From positions 1 through 34,139 of the forward strand of contig JBKKBM010000269.1 in assembly GCA_046714215.1 (NCBI GenBank): a DNA stretch of 34,139 nt, read 5' to 3'. The first letter of the stretch is position 1. Every line of letters starts with the position of its first letter. Below, one piece after another: positions 24,296-31,798 of the stretch. A model generated the notes under the pieces. That model ran no database searches and had not been told where the DNA came from. It saw only the letters and a list, made by a program, of their open reading frames with translations. Both the position numbers and the translations under genes were made by a program. Source of the DNA: DATLCI01 sp046714215. Lineage in GTDB: Bacteria; Acidobacteriota; Terriglobia; Terriglobales; Acidobacteriaceae.

Positions 24296-25027
24296 ATGGA
24301 ACCCCGCGTGAAGGCGGTAGTGCTGGGCGCCGGATTAGGGACCCGTTTGCGGCCTCTGACGGACGCTACGCCCAAGTGTCTTTTACCCATCGGCGGCAAG
24401 CCTTTATTGCAGATTTGGTTGGAGCAGGTGCAGGCCGCCGGCGTCGGCGAAGTGCTGGTCAACACGCATTGGCTGCACGAGCAAGTGAGCACTTTTTTGC
24501 GTTCCTGGCCCGCGGGGGGCATGAAGGTGGAAACCTTCTTCGAACCCCAACTCCTGGGCAGTGCGGGCACGTTGTATGCAAACCGATCGTGGGCCGAAGA
24601 CGCCTCGGAGATACTGATCCTGTATGCCGACAACCTCACCACCGTCGACCTCAGGGATGTGCTAAGCTTTCATCACAATCACGAACTCCCGTTCAGCTTA
24701 GGCGTATTTCGGACACCGTTCCCCGAGCGTTGTGGGATCGTTCAGGTCAATGATGACGGGGTCGTGCTGGAGTTTGTGGAAAAGCCATCCGCGCCGAGAT
24801 CGAACCTGGCCGCGGGAGGAGTATACGTCGCGGATCCTTCCTTCTTCCGGGAACTGCCCGCGCCACCTGCCGGAGGACAGCCCTACGACCTTGGCTCCCA
24901 TGTGCTTCCCGGAATGGCAGGCCGGATGAAGATTTTTCCCATCGAGGGTCTGCTCATCGATATTGGTACCCCCGAGTCCTATCAGGAAGCGCAAAGAGTT
25001 TATTCTCAACTTAAGGTTTCAGTATGA
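24296..25027 (+). CDS. hddC: D-glycero-alpha-D-manno-heptose 1-phosphate guanylyltransferase
   Basis: This 243-residue nucleotidyltransferase should join heptose 1-phosphate to GMP, giving GDP-heptose. The N-terminal pyrophosphorylase signature AVVLGAGLGTRLRPLT...PK spans 7-27 and the metal-site acidic motif YADN lies near 111. EKP followed by NLAAGGVYV is typical of the sugar-1-phosphate transferase core. No left-handed beta-helix tail is present. The guanylyl specificity is assigned from the adjacent hddA and gmhA; the domain alone would also allow a uridylyl or other nucleotidyltransferase. The ATG is ten bases after the phosphatase and its stop overlaps gmhA (ATGA). Confidence 0.82.
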   Translation: MEPRVKAVVLGAGLGTRLRPLTDATPKCLLPIGGKPLLQIWLEQVQAAGVGEVLVNTHWLHEQVSTFLRSWPAGGMKVETFFEPQLLGSAGTLYANRSWAEDASEILILYADNLTTVDLRDVLSFHHNHELPFSLGVFRTPFPERCGIVQVNDDGVVLEFVEKPSAPRSNLAAGGVYVADPSFFRELPAPPAGGQPYDLGSHVLPGMAGRMKIFPIEGLLIDIGTPESYQEAQRVYSQLKVSV

Positions 25028-25623
25028 GTTTTTCTACATCAGCCTATTTGGAGCGGCTCCAGCAGACACTGGGGGAGTTCCCGCATCAGCAGTTCGATCG
25101 CTTGGTCGGCGTGTTTGTGACCGCGCTTGCTACGAAAAGGAAGATCCTCATCATGGGCAATGGGGGGAGCGCGGCCACCGCATCGCATTGGGTATGTGAT
25201 GTCAATAAGGGCTGCAGTCATGGCTATGGCCAGCGTTTCCGCATGATCTGCCTGAACGACAATGTTGGCAGTGTCACGGCGTACGCGAATGATGTGTCCT
25301 ATGACGACGCCTTTGTGGAGCAGCTAAAAAATTTTCTCGATCCGGGCGACGTGGTGATCGCTATCTCCGCCAGCGGCAAGTCCAAGAATGTGCTGAAGGC
25401 GATCCGCTATGCCAATGACCATGAAGGCTTGACCGTGGGCTTGGTCGGCTTTGACGGCGGCGAACTTATGAATCTGGTCAAGGTGCCCTTGCATGTCCGC
25501 TCCCATGACATGCAGATCGTGGAGGATGTCCATGGGGTGATCATGCACATGTGCATGCAGAGTCTTCGGGAGAAACAAGTCCTGAGCGCGCAGTCGCACG
25601 TGGAGTCGAACGGGCGGGTATGA
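25024..25623 (+). CDS. gmhA: Sedoheptulose 7-phosphate isomerase (SIS domain)
   Basis: This 199-residue cytosolic isomerase turns sedoheptulose 7-phosphate into D-glycero-D-manno-heptose 7-phosphate, the first step of heptose synthesis. It is a single SIS domain: phosphate-binding GNGGSAATASH at 45-55, ISASGKSKN near 114 (the usual form is ISTSGNSxN) and the catalytic segment QIVEDVHGVIMH near 164-175 with the expected Glu and His. It overlaps hddC upstream and the sugar transferase downstream by ATGA, so the heptose genes and the phosphoglycosyl transferase are translationally coupled. Confidence 0.92.
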   Translation: MSFSTSAYLERLQQTLGEFPHQQFDRLVGVFVTALATKRKILIMGNGGSAATASHWVCDVNKGCSHGYGQRFRMICLNDNVGSVTAYANDVSYDDAFVEQLKNFLDPGDVVIAISASGKSKNVLKAIRYANDHEGLTVGLVGFDGGELMNLVKVPLHVRSHDMQIVEDVHGVIMHMCMQSLREKQVLSAQSHVESNGRV

Positions 25624-26234
25624 ATGGTGTTCATCGCTTGGCCAAGCGCAGCCTGGACCTCCTGGTTTCCGTTGGCTCGCTCACCCTACTCGCGCCGCTG
25701 TTGTTGGTGATCGCAGCCGCCATCCGGCTCACCTCTCCCGGCCCGGTCCTCTTCCGGCAGATGCGCCTGGGCTTGAACGGAGCTCCCTTCGAGATCTTCA
25801 AATTTCGCACCATGATCGTGGACGCGCCGGACATCCGCAATCCGGATGGTTCCACCTTTAATTCGAACTCCGATCCCCGGGTCACTCCCATCGGTGCTTT
25901 TCTGCGCCAGACCAGTCTGGATGAGGTTCCCCAGTTTTTGAATGTTCTGCGGGGGGAGATGACCCTGGTGGGTCCACGCCCTGACCTGACTGATCAGCTT
26001 AAATATTATTCTGAAGAAGAGCACCAGCGGCTCACCGTGAAACCGGGCGTTACTGGGCTAGCCCAGATCAGCGGTAGAAACTCGATCGCGTGGCAAGACC
26101 GCAAACGGCTGGACATCCGGTATGTTCGCGAGCAGAACTTCTGGCTGGATATCCGAGTCTTGTTGCGCACCATCCCCTACGTCTGTTTTCGCAAGGGTGT
26201 TTTCGTGCCGCCACCCAGGGATTCCCATGAGTGA
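25620..26234 (+). CDS. Undecaprenyl-phosphate sugar phosphotransferase (small PglC-type)
   Basis: This 204-residue monotopic phosphoglycosyl transferase would start the repeat unit by moving a sugar 1-phosphate onto undecaprenyl phosphate at the inner membrane. One N-terminal hydrophobic re-entrant helix (13-36) precedes the core: FRQMRLG (46-52), KFRTM (61-65), catalytic Asp-Glu pair in SLDEVPQ (99-105), LVGPRPD (117-123) and KPGVTGLAQISGR (141-153). It lacks the extra N-terminal helices and CoA-binding domain of WcaJ/WbaP. The ATG at 25620 overlapping the gmhA stop is chosen over an upstream in-frame ATG at 25551 that lies inside gmhA. Confidence 0.92.
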   Translation: MNGVHRLAKRSLDLLVSVGSLTLLAPLLLVIAAAIRLTSPGPVLFRQMRLGLNGAPFEIFKFRTMIVDAPDIRNPDGSTFNSNSDPRVTPIGAFLRQTSLDEVPQFLNVLRGEMTLVGPRPDLTDQLKYYSEEEHQRLTVKPGVTGLAQISGRNSIAWQDRKRLDIRYVREQNFWLDIRVLLRTIPYVCFRKGVFVPPPRDSHE

Positions 26235-27231
26235 TCTCACCATCAAGCCGGCGCAATTCCCGGCGGTTGAAGAACTCTGCCGGGAGTATCTGTTCAAGCC
26301 TTTTCGCCACCAGGGAGTGGACCGGGCGCGCCTCGATCTTCTCTTTCAGGGACGCGTCCGCAACGCCCTCGCCGCCACCGGGGCTCGAGGCTGGATGGCG
26401 ATGCGAGGCGATCAGGTGTGTGGTTTGCTGGTGCACAAGGAACTTCCCTGGGACACGGCGCTGCTGGGAGTCAATGCCGGTCGAGTGGATCTCCTGTTGG
26501 CGACGGGGACGCTCCGCGAACAGGCCGCGATCAAGGCGACCCTGCTCCGCCACATCGTCCGCGGCGCCGAACCGCCTGGCATCCGGCACCTCAGTTGCCG
26601 GATTGATGCCGAAGATATTTCGAGTGTCCACGCTTTGGAAGCTAGTGGGTACGCTCTGATGGACGGGATCAATACCTTTACCATCGAGACACACTTGCGC
26701 GATGCTGACGTCAACGCCGAACACTTTTCCATTCGCCTGGGGAATGAAAGCGATGCGGGAACTGCAGCCGCCCTCGGCCGGACCGCGTTTACGGTTGACC
26801 GGTTTCACAACGATCCCGAGGTTGCGCAGGATAAGGCCGATAACCTCTATGCCGAATGGGTACGCAATTCGTTTTCGGGAAAAGCCGCACAGGGTACGGT
26901 CGTGGCGGAAGATGCGTCCGGTATGCTCGGATTTGTCACCTGCCAACTGCAAGCTGACACTACCCCGGTCTTGGGTTTTCCGGTCGGTACCATCGGCCTG
27001 GTGGCGACCAAGGCAGAGGCCCGAGGGAGGGGTGTGGGCCGCAAAATGACTCTGCGGGCGTTGGCTTGGCTTGAAGCCCAGGGCTGCGCCATGACGGAGG
27101 TGGGCACGCAGATGGCAAATATCCCGGCCGCCCGCTTATATGAGGCTTGCGGCTTCCGTCTGGCATCCTCCAGCCTCAGCTTTCGTGCTTGGCTCGGATC
27201 CGGGGGCTGCGGGTTGCCAGGACTTGATTAG
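26227..27231 (+). CDS. GNAT N-acyltransferase, WecD-like
   Basis: This 334-residue acyltransferase overlaps the sugar transferase by eight bases. The C-terminal half (about 165-325) is a GNAT domain with acetyl-CoA motif A RGRGVGRK (266-273) preceded by TIGLVATKAEA, and the terminal QMANIPAARLYEACGF segment typical of amino-sugar acetyltransferases such as dTDP-fucosamine acetyltransferase WecD. The N-terminal half looks like a degenerate second GNAT-like domain. With the aminotransferase that follows it probably acylates an amino group on a nucleotide sugar. The acyl donor and the sugar are not known. The ATG at 26227 is chosen; an upstream in-frame ATG (26122) lies inside the sugar transferase gene. 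Confidence 0.82.
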   Translation: MSDLTIKPAQFPAVEELCREYLFKPFRHQGVDRARLDLLFQGRVRNALAATGARGWMAMRGDQVCGLLVHKELPWDTALLGVNAGRVDLLLATGTLREQAAIKATLLRHIVRGAEPPGIRHLSCRIDAEDISSVHALEASGYALMDGINTFTIETHLRDADVNAEHFSIRLGNESDAGTAAALGRTAFTVDRFHNDPEVAQDKADNLYAEWVRNSFSGKAAQGTVVAEDASGMLGFVTCQLQADTTPVLGFPVGTIGLVATKAEARGRGVGRKMTLRALAWLEAQGCAMTEVGTQMANIPAARLYEACGFRLASSSLSFRAWLGSGGCGLPGLD

Positions 27232-27264
27232 GATTTATACTCAGTAGCAGAAGGCGCTGTACCC

Positions 27265-28449
27265 ATGAAGACTTCGCTGGAGGCAAAAAAGATCCGAAGC
27301 ACATTCCTGCCTTTCTCCCCTCCGCTTGTCGAAGAAGAAGAGATTGCCGCAGTTGTGGCAACGCTCAAGTCCGATTGGATCTCTACGGGCCCCAAGACGA
27401 AGGAGTTTGAGCAGGCGTTCAGGGATGCCTTTGGTGCCCCCAAAGCGCTCGCCCTGAATTCGTGCACGGCCGGGCTCCACGTCGCGCTGGTGACCTTGGG
27501 AGTCAAACCGGGCGATGAGGTCATCACCACTCCCCACACTTTTTGCGCAACCTGCAATGTGATCGAGCACGTCGGCGCCACCCCGGTACTGGTGGACGTT
27601 GAGCCTGACACGCTGAATATCGATCCGGCGCTCATCGAGGCGGCCATCACTCCGCGGACCAAAGTCATCATGCCCGTGCACTTTGCCGGCCACCCCGTGG
27701 AGTTGGACGCCATCCATGCCCTGGCGCAGCGCCACGGTCTGGTGGTGGTGGAAGATGCCGCGCATCCCGTCTCCGCGAAATACAAAGGCCGTTTCATCGG
27801 CTCCGGCACGAATCCTGCGGCGTTCAGCTTCTACGCCACCAAGAACATGACCACGGCGGAAGGCGGGATGTTGACCGGGTCACCGGAGTTCATTGACCAG
27901 GCCGCCATTGTCAGCCTCCATGGCATGAGCCGGGATGCTTACAATCGCTACAACAAAGGTGGTAGTTGGTTCTACGAAGTCGTGCTGCCCGGCTTCAAGT
28001 ACAACATGACGGACATCCAGGCCGCCCTCGGATTGGCCCAACTGCGCAAACTCGAACGTTTTCAGTTGCGCCGGCGAGAGATCGTCGCCCTCTACCAGGC
28101 CGCCTTCGCCGGCCATCCCGCTCTGACCGTGCCGGTGGAGCGGCCGGAGGTGGAGAGCTCATGGCACCTTTATGTCTTACGCCTCAATCTGGAAGTACTG
28201 ACCATTGATCGTGATCGTTTCCTGAAAGAGTTGGCGGAACGGAACATCGGATCTTCCGTCCATTACATTCCGATCCATTTGCATCCGTTTTACCGTGACA
28301 AGTATGGCTACGTGCCGGAGCATTTCCCTGTGGCTTCCAGCAACTACCATCGGATACTCAGCCTGCCGCTGAACTTGCGCATGACCAATGAGGATGTTGC
28401 CGACGTGATCGAAGGCGTTTTCGATATTGTGAAGTCCTATCGCCGATAG
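27265..28449 (+). CDS. DegT/DnrJ/EryC1/StrS family PLP-dependent sugar aminotransferase
   Basis: This 394-residue aminotransferase should convert a 4-keto (or 3-keto) nucleotide sugar to an amino sugar with glutamate as donor. The PLP lysine is K193 in SFYATKNMTTAEGG. Other family marks are LNSCTAGLHVAL, the aspartate of VVEDAAHP and the GFKYNMTDIQAALGLAQL segment. It lies 33 bases after the GNAT gene, with AGAAGG ten bases before the ATG. The pair recalls WecE-WecD or PglE-PglD. A 4-keto substrate could come from Gmd encoded downstream (perosamine-type chemistry) or from a dehydratase outside the window. Confidence 0.9.
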   Translation: MKTSLEAKKIRSTFLPFSPPLVEEEEIAAVVATLKSDWISTGPKTKEFEQAFRDAFGAPKALALNSCTAGLHVALVTLGVKPGDEVITTPHTFCATCNVIEHVGATPVLVDVEPDTLNIDPALIEAAITPRTKVIMPVHFAGHPVELDAIHALAQRHGLVVVEDAAHPVSAKYKGRFIGSGTNPAAFSFYATKNMTTAEGGMLTGSPEFIDQAAIVSLHGMSRDAYNRYNKGGSWFYEVVLPGFKYNMTDIQAALGLAQLRKLERFQLRRREIVALYQAAFAGHPALTVPVERPEVESSWHLYVLRLNLEVLTIDRDRFLKELAERNIGSSVHYIPIHLHPFYRDKYGYVPEHFPVASSNYHRILSLPLNLRMTNEDVADVIEGVFDIVKSYRR

Positions 28450-28468
28450 CAGTGCATGGTGGTGGAGT

Positions 28469-28472
28469 GGAG
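28469..28472 (+). promoter_or_regulatory. Shine-Dalgarno site deciding the Wzz-like start
   Basis: GGAG lies six bases before a TTG at 28479, with a second GGAG at 28464. The more upstream GTG candidate (28452) has no such site. Confidence 0.45.
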
Positions 28473-28478
28473 AGACGA

Positions 28479-29699
28479 TTGAAGGAATCCGATACCGTGT
28501 TTGCCGAACCCGATCCGGCGGCGCTTTCTCCCCTTGGCCCCGAGGAGTATGAGGCCACGGTCGAAGACCTTGCCGTGGTCTTTTGGGTAAGACGAAAATG
28601 GATCCTGAAGTTCTGGGCCGCGGTGGTCTTCGCCGCTTTGATCCTGGCCTTTGCCTGGCCTAGCCTCTACCGCTCAACCACCAAAGTGATGCCTCCGCAA
28701 CAAGGTCCCAGCGGCGCCAATGCGGCTTTGGCCCAACTCGGTGCTTTAGTCTCCCTGGGCGGCGCCACCCAGAAGAATCCTTCAGACATCTTTGCCGCAA
28801 CCCTGCAGGTGGATCCGGTCGCGAACTCCCTCATCACCCGGTTCCGCCTGCAAGAGGTCTATAGCGAAAAGCGACTGTCAGACACCCGCAAAGAATTGCG
28901 GGACCGCACCGAGATCGCTGTCAGCAAAGAGGGGATCATCTCCATTACCGTGGAGGACCGTGATCCCAAGCGGGCCGCGGACCTGGCCAATGGATATGTG
29001 GAGGAACTCAGCCGCCTGACCCAAAGCCTGGCCTTCACCGAGGCTTCCCGCCGCCGCCTTTTCTTTGAAAGCCAGATCGGAAAGGCGAAGGAAGATCTGT
29101 TGCAAGCCGAACTCGCATTGAAGAAAACCCAGCAGTCGACCGGACTGATCATGCCGGAAGGACAGGCGAAGGCGATCATCGAATCGATTTCGCAGTTGCG
29201 CGGCCAGATCGTGGCGCGCGAAGCCCGCCTCCAGGCTGTCCGCATGTTTGCCACGGCGAATAATCCGGAAAGGCTGCGTTTGGAGCAAGAGCTTGGCTCC
29301 TTGCGGAATCAGCTCAACAAAATGGAGGGGAGCCAGAAGCAGAGCCCAGGTAATGTTTTGCTTCCCACCGGCGATGTAGCCGAGGCCGGCTTGGAATATG
29401 TCCGGCGCTATCGCGACGTTAAGTACCAGGAGTCACTTTTCGAGGCACTGGCGAAGCAATTCGAGATGGCCAAGATCGATGAAGCCAAGGACGCTCCCTT
29501 TATCCAGGTGCTGCAGAAAGCAGCGGAACCGGATTTCCGTTCCTGGCCCAAGCGCGGTCTCATCGTGGCTCTGGGCGCGGGTTTGGGATTATTTTTGGCG
29601 TTGTTGGCGGCGTTCGTCGCCGAACGTGGTGAAAGGGTCTGGATGATAGCGGAACGCAGGCAGCGCTGGGCCGCCCGGCTGCGCGCAGACTACCGCTAG
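28479..29699 (+). CDS. Wzz-like polysaccharide chain-length determinant
   Basis: This inner-membrane co-polymerase of about 406 residues should control polymer length together with the polymerase. Its architecture is classical: a short cytoplasmic N-terminus, helix 1 at about 41-60 (WILKFWAAVVFAALILAF), a long periplasmic region rich in coiled coil (about 150-290) and helix 2 near 360-382, preceded by the Pro-rich EPDFRSWPKRG. The cytoplasmic tail is short and Arg-rich, and no tyrosine kinase domain is fused, so it resembles Wzz rather than Wzc. The TTG at 28479 is preferred for its ribosome site; GTG 28452 would add nine residues. Confidence 0.85.
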   Translation: MKESDTVFAEPDPAALSPLGPEEYEATVEDLAVVFWVRRKWILKFWAAVVFAALILAFAWPSLYRSTTKVMPPQQGPSGANAALAQLGALVSLGGATQKNPSDIFAATLQVDPVANSLITRFRLQEVYSEKRLSDTRKELRDRTEIAVSKEGIISITVEDRDPKRAADLANGYVEELSRLTQSLAFTEASRRRLFFESQIGKAKEDLLQAELALKKTQQSTGLIMPEGQAKAIIESISQLRGQIVAREARLQAVRMFATANNPERLRLEQELGSLRNQLNKMEGSQKQSPGNVLLPTGDVAEAGLEYVRRYRDVKYQESLFEALAKQFEMAKIDEAKDAPFIQVLQKAAEPDFRSWPKRGLIVALGAGLGLFLALLAAFVAERGERVWMIAERRQRWAARLRADYR

Positions 29700-29724
29700 T
29701 GTTTTAGAAGAAGCTGGGGCGCAA

Positions 29725-29732
29725 TGTAGAAT
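29725..29732 (+). promoter_or_regulatory. Weak -10 promoter candidate upstream of gmd (TGTAGAAT)
   Basis: The gap of 124 bases between the Wzz-like gene and gmd is the largest in this block, which suggests a separate promoter. TAGAAT (29727-29732) fits a -10 box; TTAGAA at 29704-29709, 17 bases upstream, is a poor -35. Confidence 0.25.
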
Positions 29733-29823
29733 TGGAATACGTTCAGGCTTGCTGCTCGGCTCAACGGATCGCCTTACCTGCCCCGGTGCGATCACGCATT
29801 CAACCTTCAATCGAGGATGTAGG

Positions 29824-30846
29824 ATGACGAAGACGGCGCTCATTACCGGCATTACCGGTCAGGATGGTTCCTACCTGGCGGAGTTCCTGATCAGCAAGGG
29901 ATATGCGGTACACGGCATCATTCGTCGCGCCTCGACCTTCAATACGACGAGGATCTCCCATATTTTTCAGGATCCGCATGTGGACCGTCCGAAACTGACC
30001 ATCCATTACGGCGACCTCGCCGACGGGACCAACTTGCGGCGCATCCTGGAGAAGGTCCAGCCGGATGAGATCTATAACCTGGGCGCCCAGTCCCACGTAC
30101 GCGTTTCCTTCGATCTGCCGGAGTACACCGCGGACGTGATCGCCACCGGCACCCTCCGCCTGTTAGAAGCTCTCCGCGACTATATCCAGATCTCCAAGAA
30201 ATCCGTGCGCTTCTATCAGGCGGGATCATCGGAGATGTTCGGCGCAACCTCCCCCCCGCAGAACGAACTCACTCCGTTCCACCCGCGCAGCCCCTACGCT
30301 GTGAGTAAGGTGGCGGCGCATTGGTTCGCGGTGAATTATCGCGAGTCCTACGGCATGTTCATTTCCAATGGGATCCTTTTCAACCATGAATCTCCGCGGC
30401 GGGGTGAGACGTTCGTCACCCGCAAGATCACGCGCGCGTTGGGGCGCATCAAGCTGGGATTGCAGGAGAAACTGTTCCTTGGCAACCTGGAAGCCAGGCG
30501 CGACTGGGGCTACGCCGGCGATTACGTTGAGGCCATGTGGATGTTGTTGCAGCAAGATCAGCCAGACGATTTTGTCGTCGCGACTGGCGAATCCTACTCG
30601 GTCAAGCAATTTCTCGATGCCGCCGCGGAACTGCTGGACCTCGATTGGCATCGTTACGTCGAGATCGATCCCCGTTATTTCCGCCCCGCGGAGGTGGACT
30701 ACCTCCTGGGTGACCCGACCAAGATCGTTACCGCCATTGGGTGGAAGCCCACCATCTCCTTCCGTGGCCTGGTGGAGATGATGGTCAAAGCTGACCTTCA
30801 TCTCGCCGGCCAGGAGAAAATCTTGAAGCAATCAGGCCAATCCTAG
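29824..30846 (+). CDS. gmd: GDP-mannose 4,6-dehydratase
   Basis: This 340-residue extended SDR converts GDP-D-mannose to GDP-4-keto-6-deoxy-D-mannose. Signature features are GITGQDGSYLAEFL (9-22), VHGIIRRAS, YNLGAQSHV, GSSEMFG, the PYAVSK catalytic Tyr/Lys and FNHESPRRGETFVTRKI, all close to classical Gmd. The ATG at 29824 with an upstream GAGG fits the family N-terminus; an earlier in-frame ATG at 29749 adds 25 unrelated residues and is rejected. It is the first of three linked genes (gmd, fcl/colC-like, colD-like). A related enzyme, DmhA, acts on GDP-manno-heptose, so with the heptose genes nearby heptose as substrate cannot be excluded. Confidence 0.93.
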   Translation: MTKTALITGITGQDGSYLAEFLISKGYAVHGIIRRASTFNTTRISHIFQDPHVDRPKLTIHYGDLADGTNLRRILEKVQPDEIYNLGAQSHVRVSFDLPEYTADVIATGTLRLLEALRDYIQISKKSVRFYQAGSSEMFGATSPPQNELTPFHPRSPYAVSKVAAHWFAVNYRESYGMFISNGILFNHESPRRGETFVTRKITRALGRIKLGLQEKLFLGNLEARRDWGYAGDYVEAMWMLLQQDQPDDFVVATGESYSVKQFLDAAAELLDLDWHRYVEIDPRYFRPAEVDYLLGDPTKIVTAIGWKPTISFRGLVEMMVKADLHLAGQEKILKQSGQS

Positions 30847-30871
30847 GGTCTTCCGGAATGCGCTCACTTCA

Positions 30872-31798
30872 ATGAAAATCCTTCTTACGGGCGGTCGGGG
30901 AATGCTGGGACGCGGCTTGCTGGCGACCGCCCCCGCGCAGATCGAGATACTGGCGCCCCCCAGTCAGGAACTCGACCTCATGAAGTATCCGGATGTTCTC
31001 GCTTACTTGCAACAGCATCCCGTGGATGTCGTCATCCATGCAGCCGCTCGCGTGGGCGGCATCCAGGCGAATATTGAGGACCCAGCGGGATTCCTCTATG
31101 AGAATTCTATCGTGAACCTCAACGTCATCCACGCTGCGGCGGAGGTGGGGATCAGCAGGCTGATCAATCTCGGAAGCTCCTGTATGTATCCCCGCGACCA
31201 TACCAATCCCCTGCGGGAAGAGTATCTACTGGCGGCGCCGCTGGAGCCTACGAATGAGGGCTATGCGTTGGCGAAATTGATCGGCGCCAAGCTTTGCGAA
31301 TACTACAACCGGCAGCGCGGCACCCACTATAAGACTTTCATCCCCTCGAACCTCTATGGGAGGTTTGACCACTTCGATCCCCGGCGCAGCCATCTGGTCC
31401 CAGCGGTTCTGTTGAAGCTCCATCAGGCCAAGCTTTCCGATGCACCGGAAGTGGTTCTGTGGGGAGACGGAAGCGCCCGGCGCGAGTTCCTGTTTGCCGA
31501 CGATCTTTGCCGGTTCATCTGGGATAGTCTGGATCGGTTGGCCGCCCTGCCCACGTACCTGAACCTGGGGTACGGCACTGACTTTTCTGTCTTGGACTAT
31601 TATCAAAGAGGAAAGAAGGTCGTCGGATACAGGGGCGACTTTGTGTTTGACCTCACTAAGCCGGTGGGCATGAACCGAAAACTGCTGGATTCCAGCAAAG
31701 CCACCGCCCTGGGCTGGCGTCCGCTCACCGATCTCGAGACGGGAATGACCCAGGCGTACAACTACTATCTGTCGACACAGTCGGAGTCTTGTTCATGA
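30872..31798 (+). CDS. GDP-L-fucose synthase or GDP-L-colitose synthase (epimerase/reductase)
   Basis: This 308-residue extended SDR of the Fcl/WcaG family epimerises and reduces GDP-4-keto-6-deoxy sugars. Visible are GGRGMLGRGLL (7-17), the active-site GSSCMYP (101-107, with Cys104), Tyr131/Lys135 (YALAK) and H174 in RSHLVP, matching the Ser/Cys/Tyr/Lys/His set known for E. coli Fcl. By sequence it would be called GDP-L-fucose synthase. The next gene is ColD-like, however, and ColC, which makes GDP-L-colitose, belongs to the same SDR superfamily, so the product may be colitose. The stop overlaps colD (ATGA). Confidence 0.85.
   Translation: MKILLTGGRGMLGRGLLATAPAQIEILAPPSQELDLMKYPDVLAYLQQHPVDVVIHAAARVGGIQANIEDPAGFLYENSIVNLNVIHAAAEVGISRLINLGSSCMYPRDHTNPLREEYLLAAPLEPTNEGYALAKLIGAKLCEYYNRQRGTHYKTFIPSNLYGRFDHFDPRRSHLVPAVLLKLHQAKLSDAPEVVLWGDGSARREFLFADDLCRFIWDSLDRLAALPTYLNLGYGTDFSVLDYYQRGKKVVGYRGDFVFDLTKPVGMNRKLLDSSKATALGWRPLTDLETGMTQAYNYYLSTQSESCS

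Noticed and set aside
24311..24318. GGCGGTAG, resembling the ops/JUMPstart element of polysaccharide operons
   Set aside because: It is inside the coding sequence of hddC on the coding strand, not in a leader, and the other JUMPstart parts are missing.
26068..26952. 294-codon antisense open frame under the GNAT gene
   Set aside because: It mirrors the codon bias of the plus-strand gene, has no domain signs, and would conflict with the clear GNAT motifs and operon overlaps.
29749..29823. N-terminal extension of Gmd from an upstream ATG
   Set aside because: The added residues do not match Gmd N-termini; the ATG at 29824 has a GAGG site and begins directly before the Rossmann motif.
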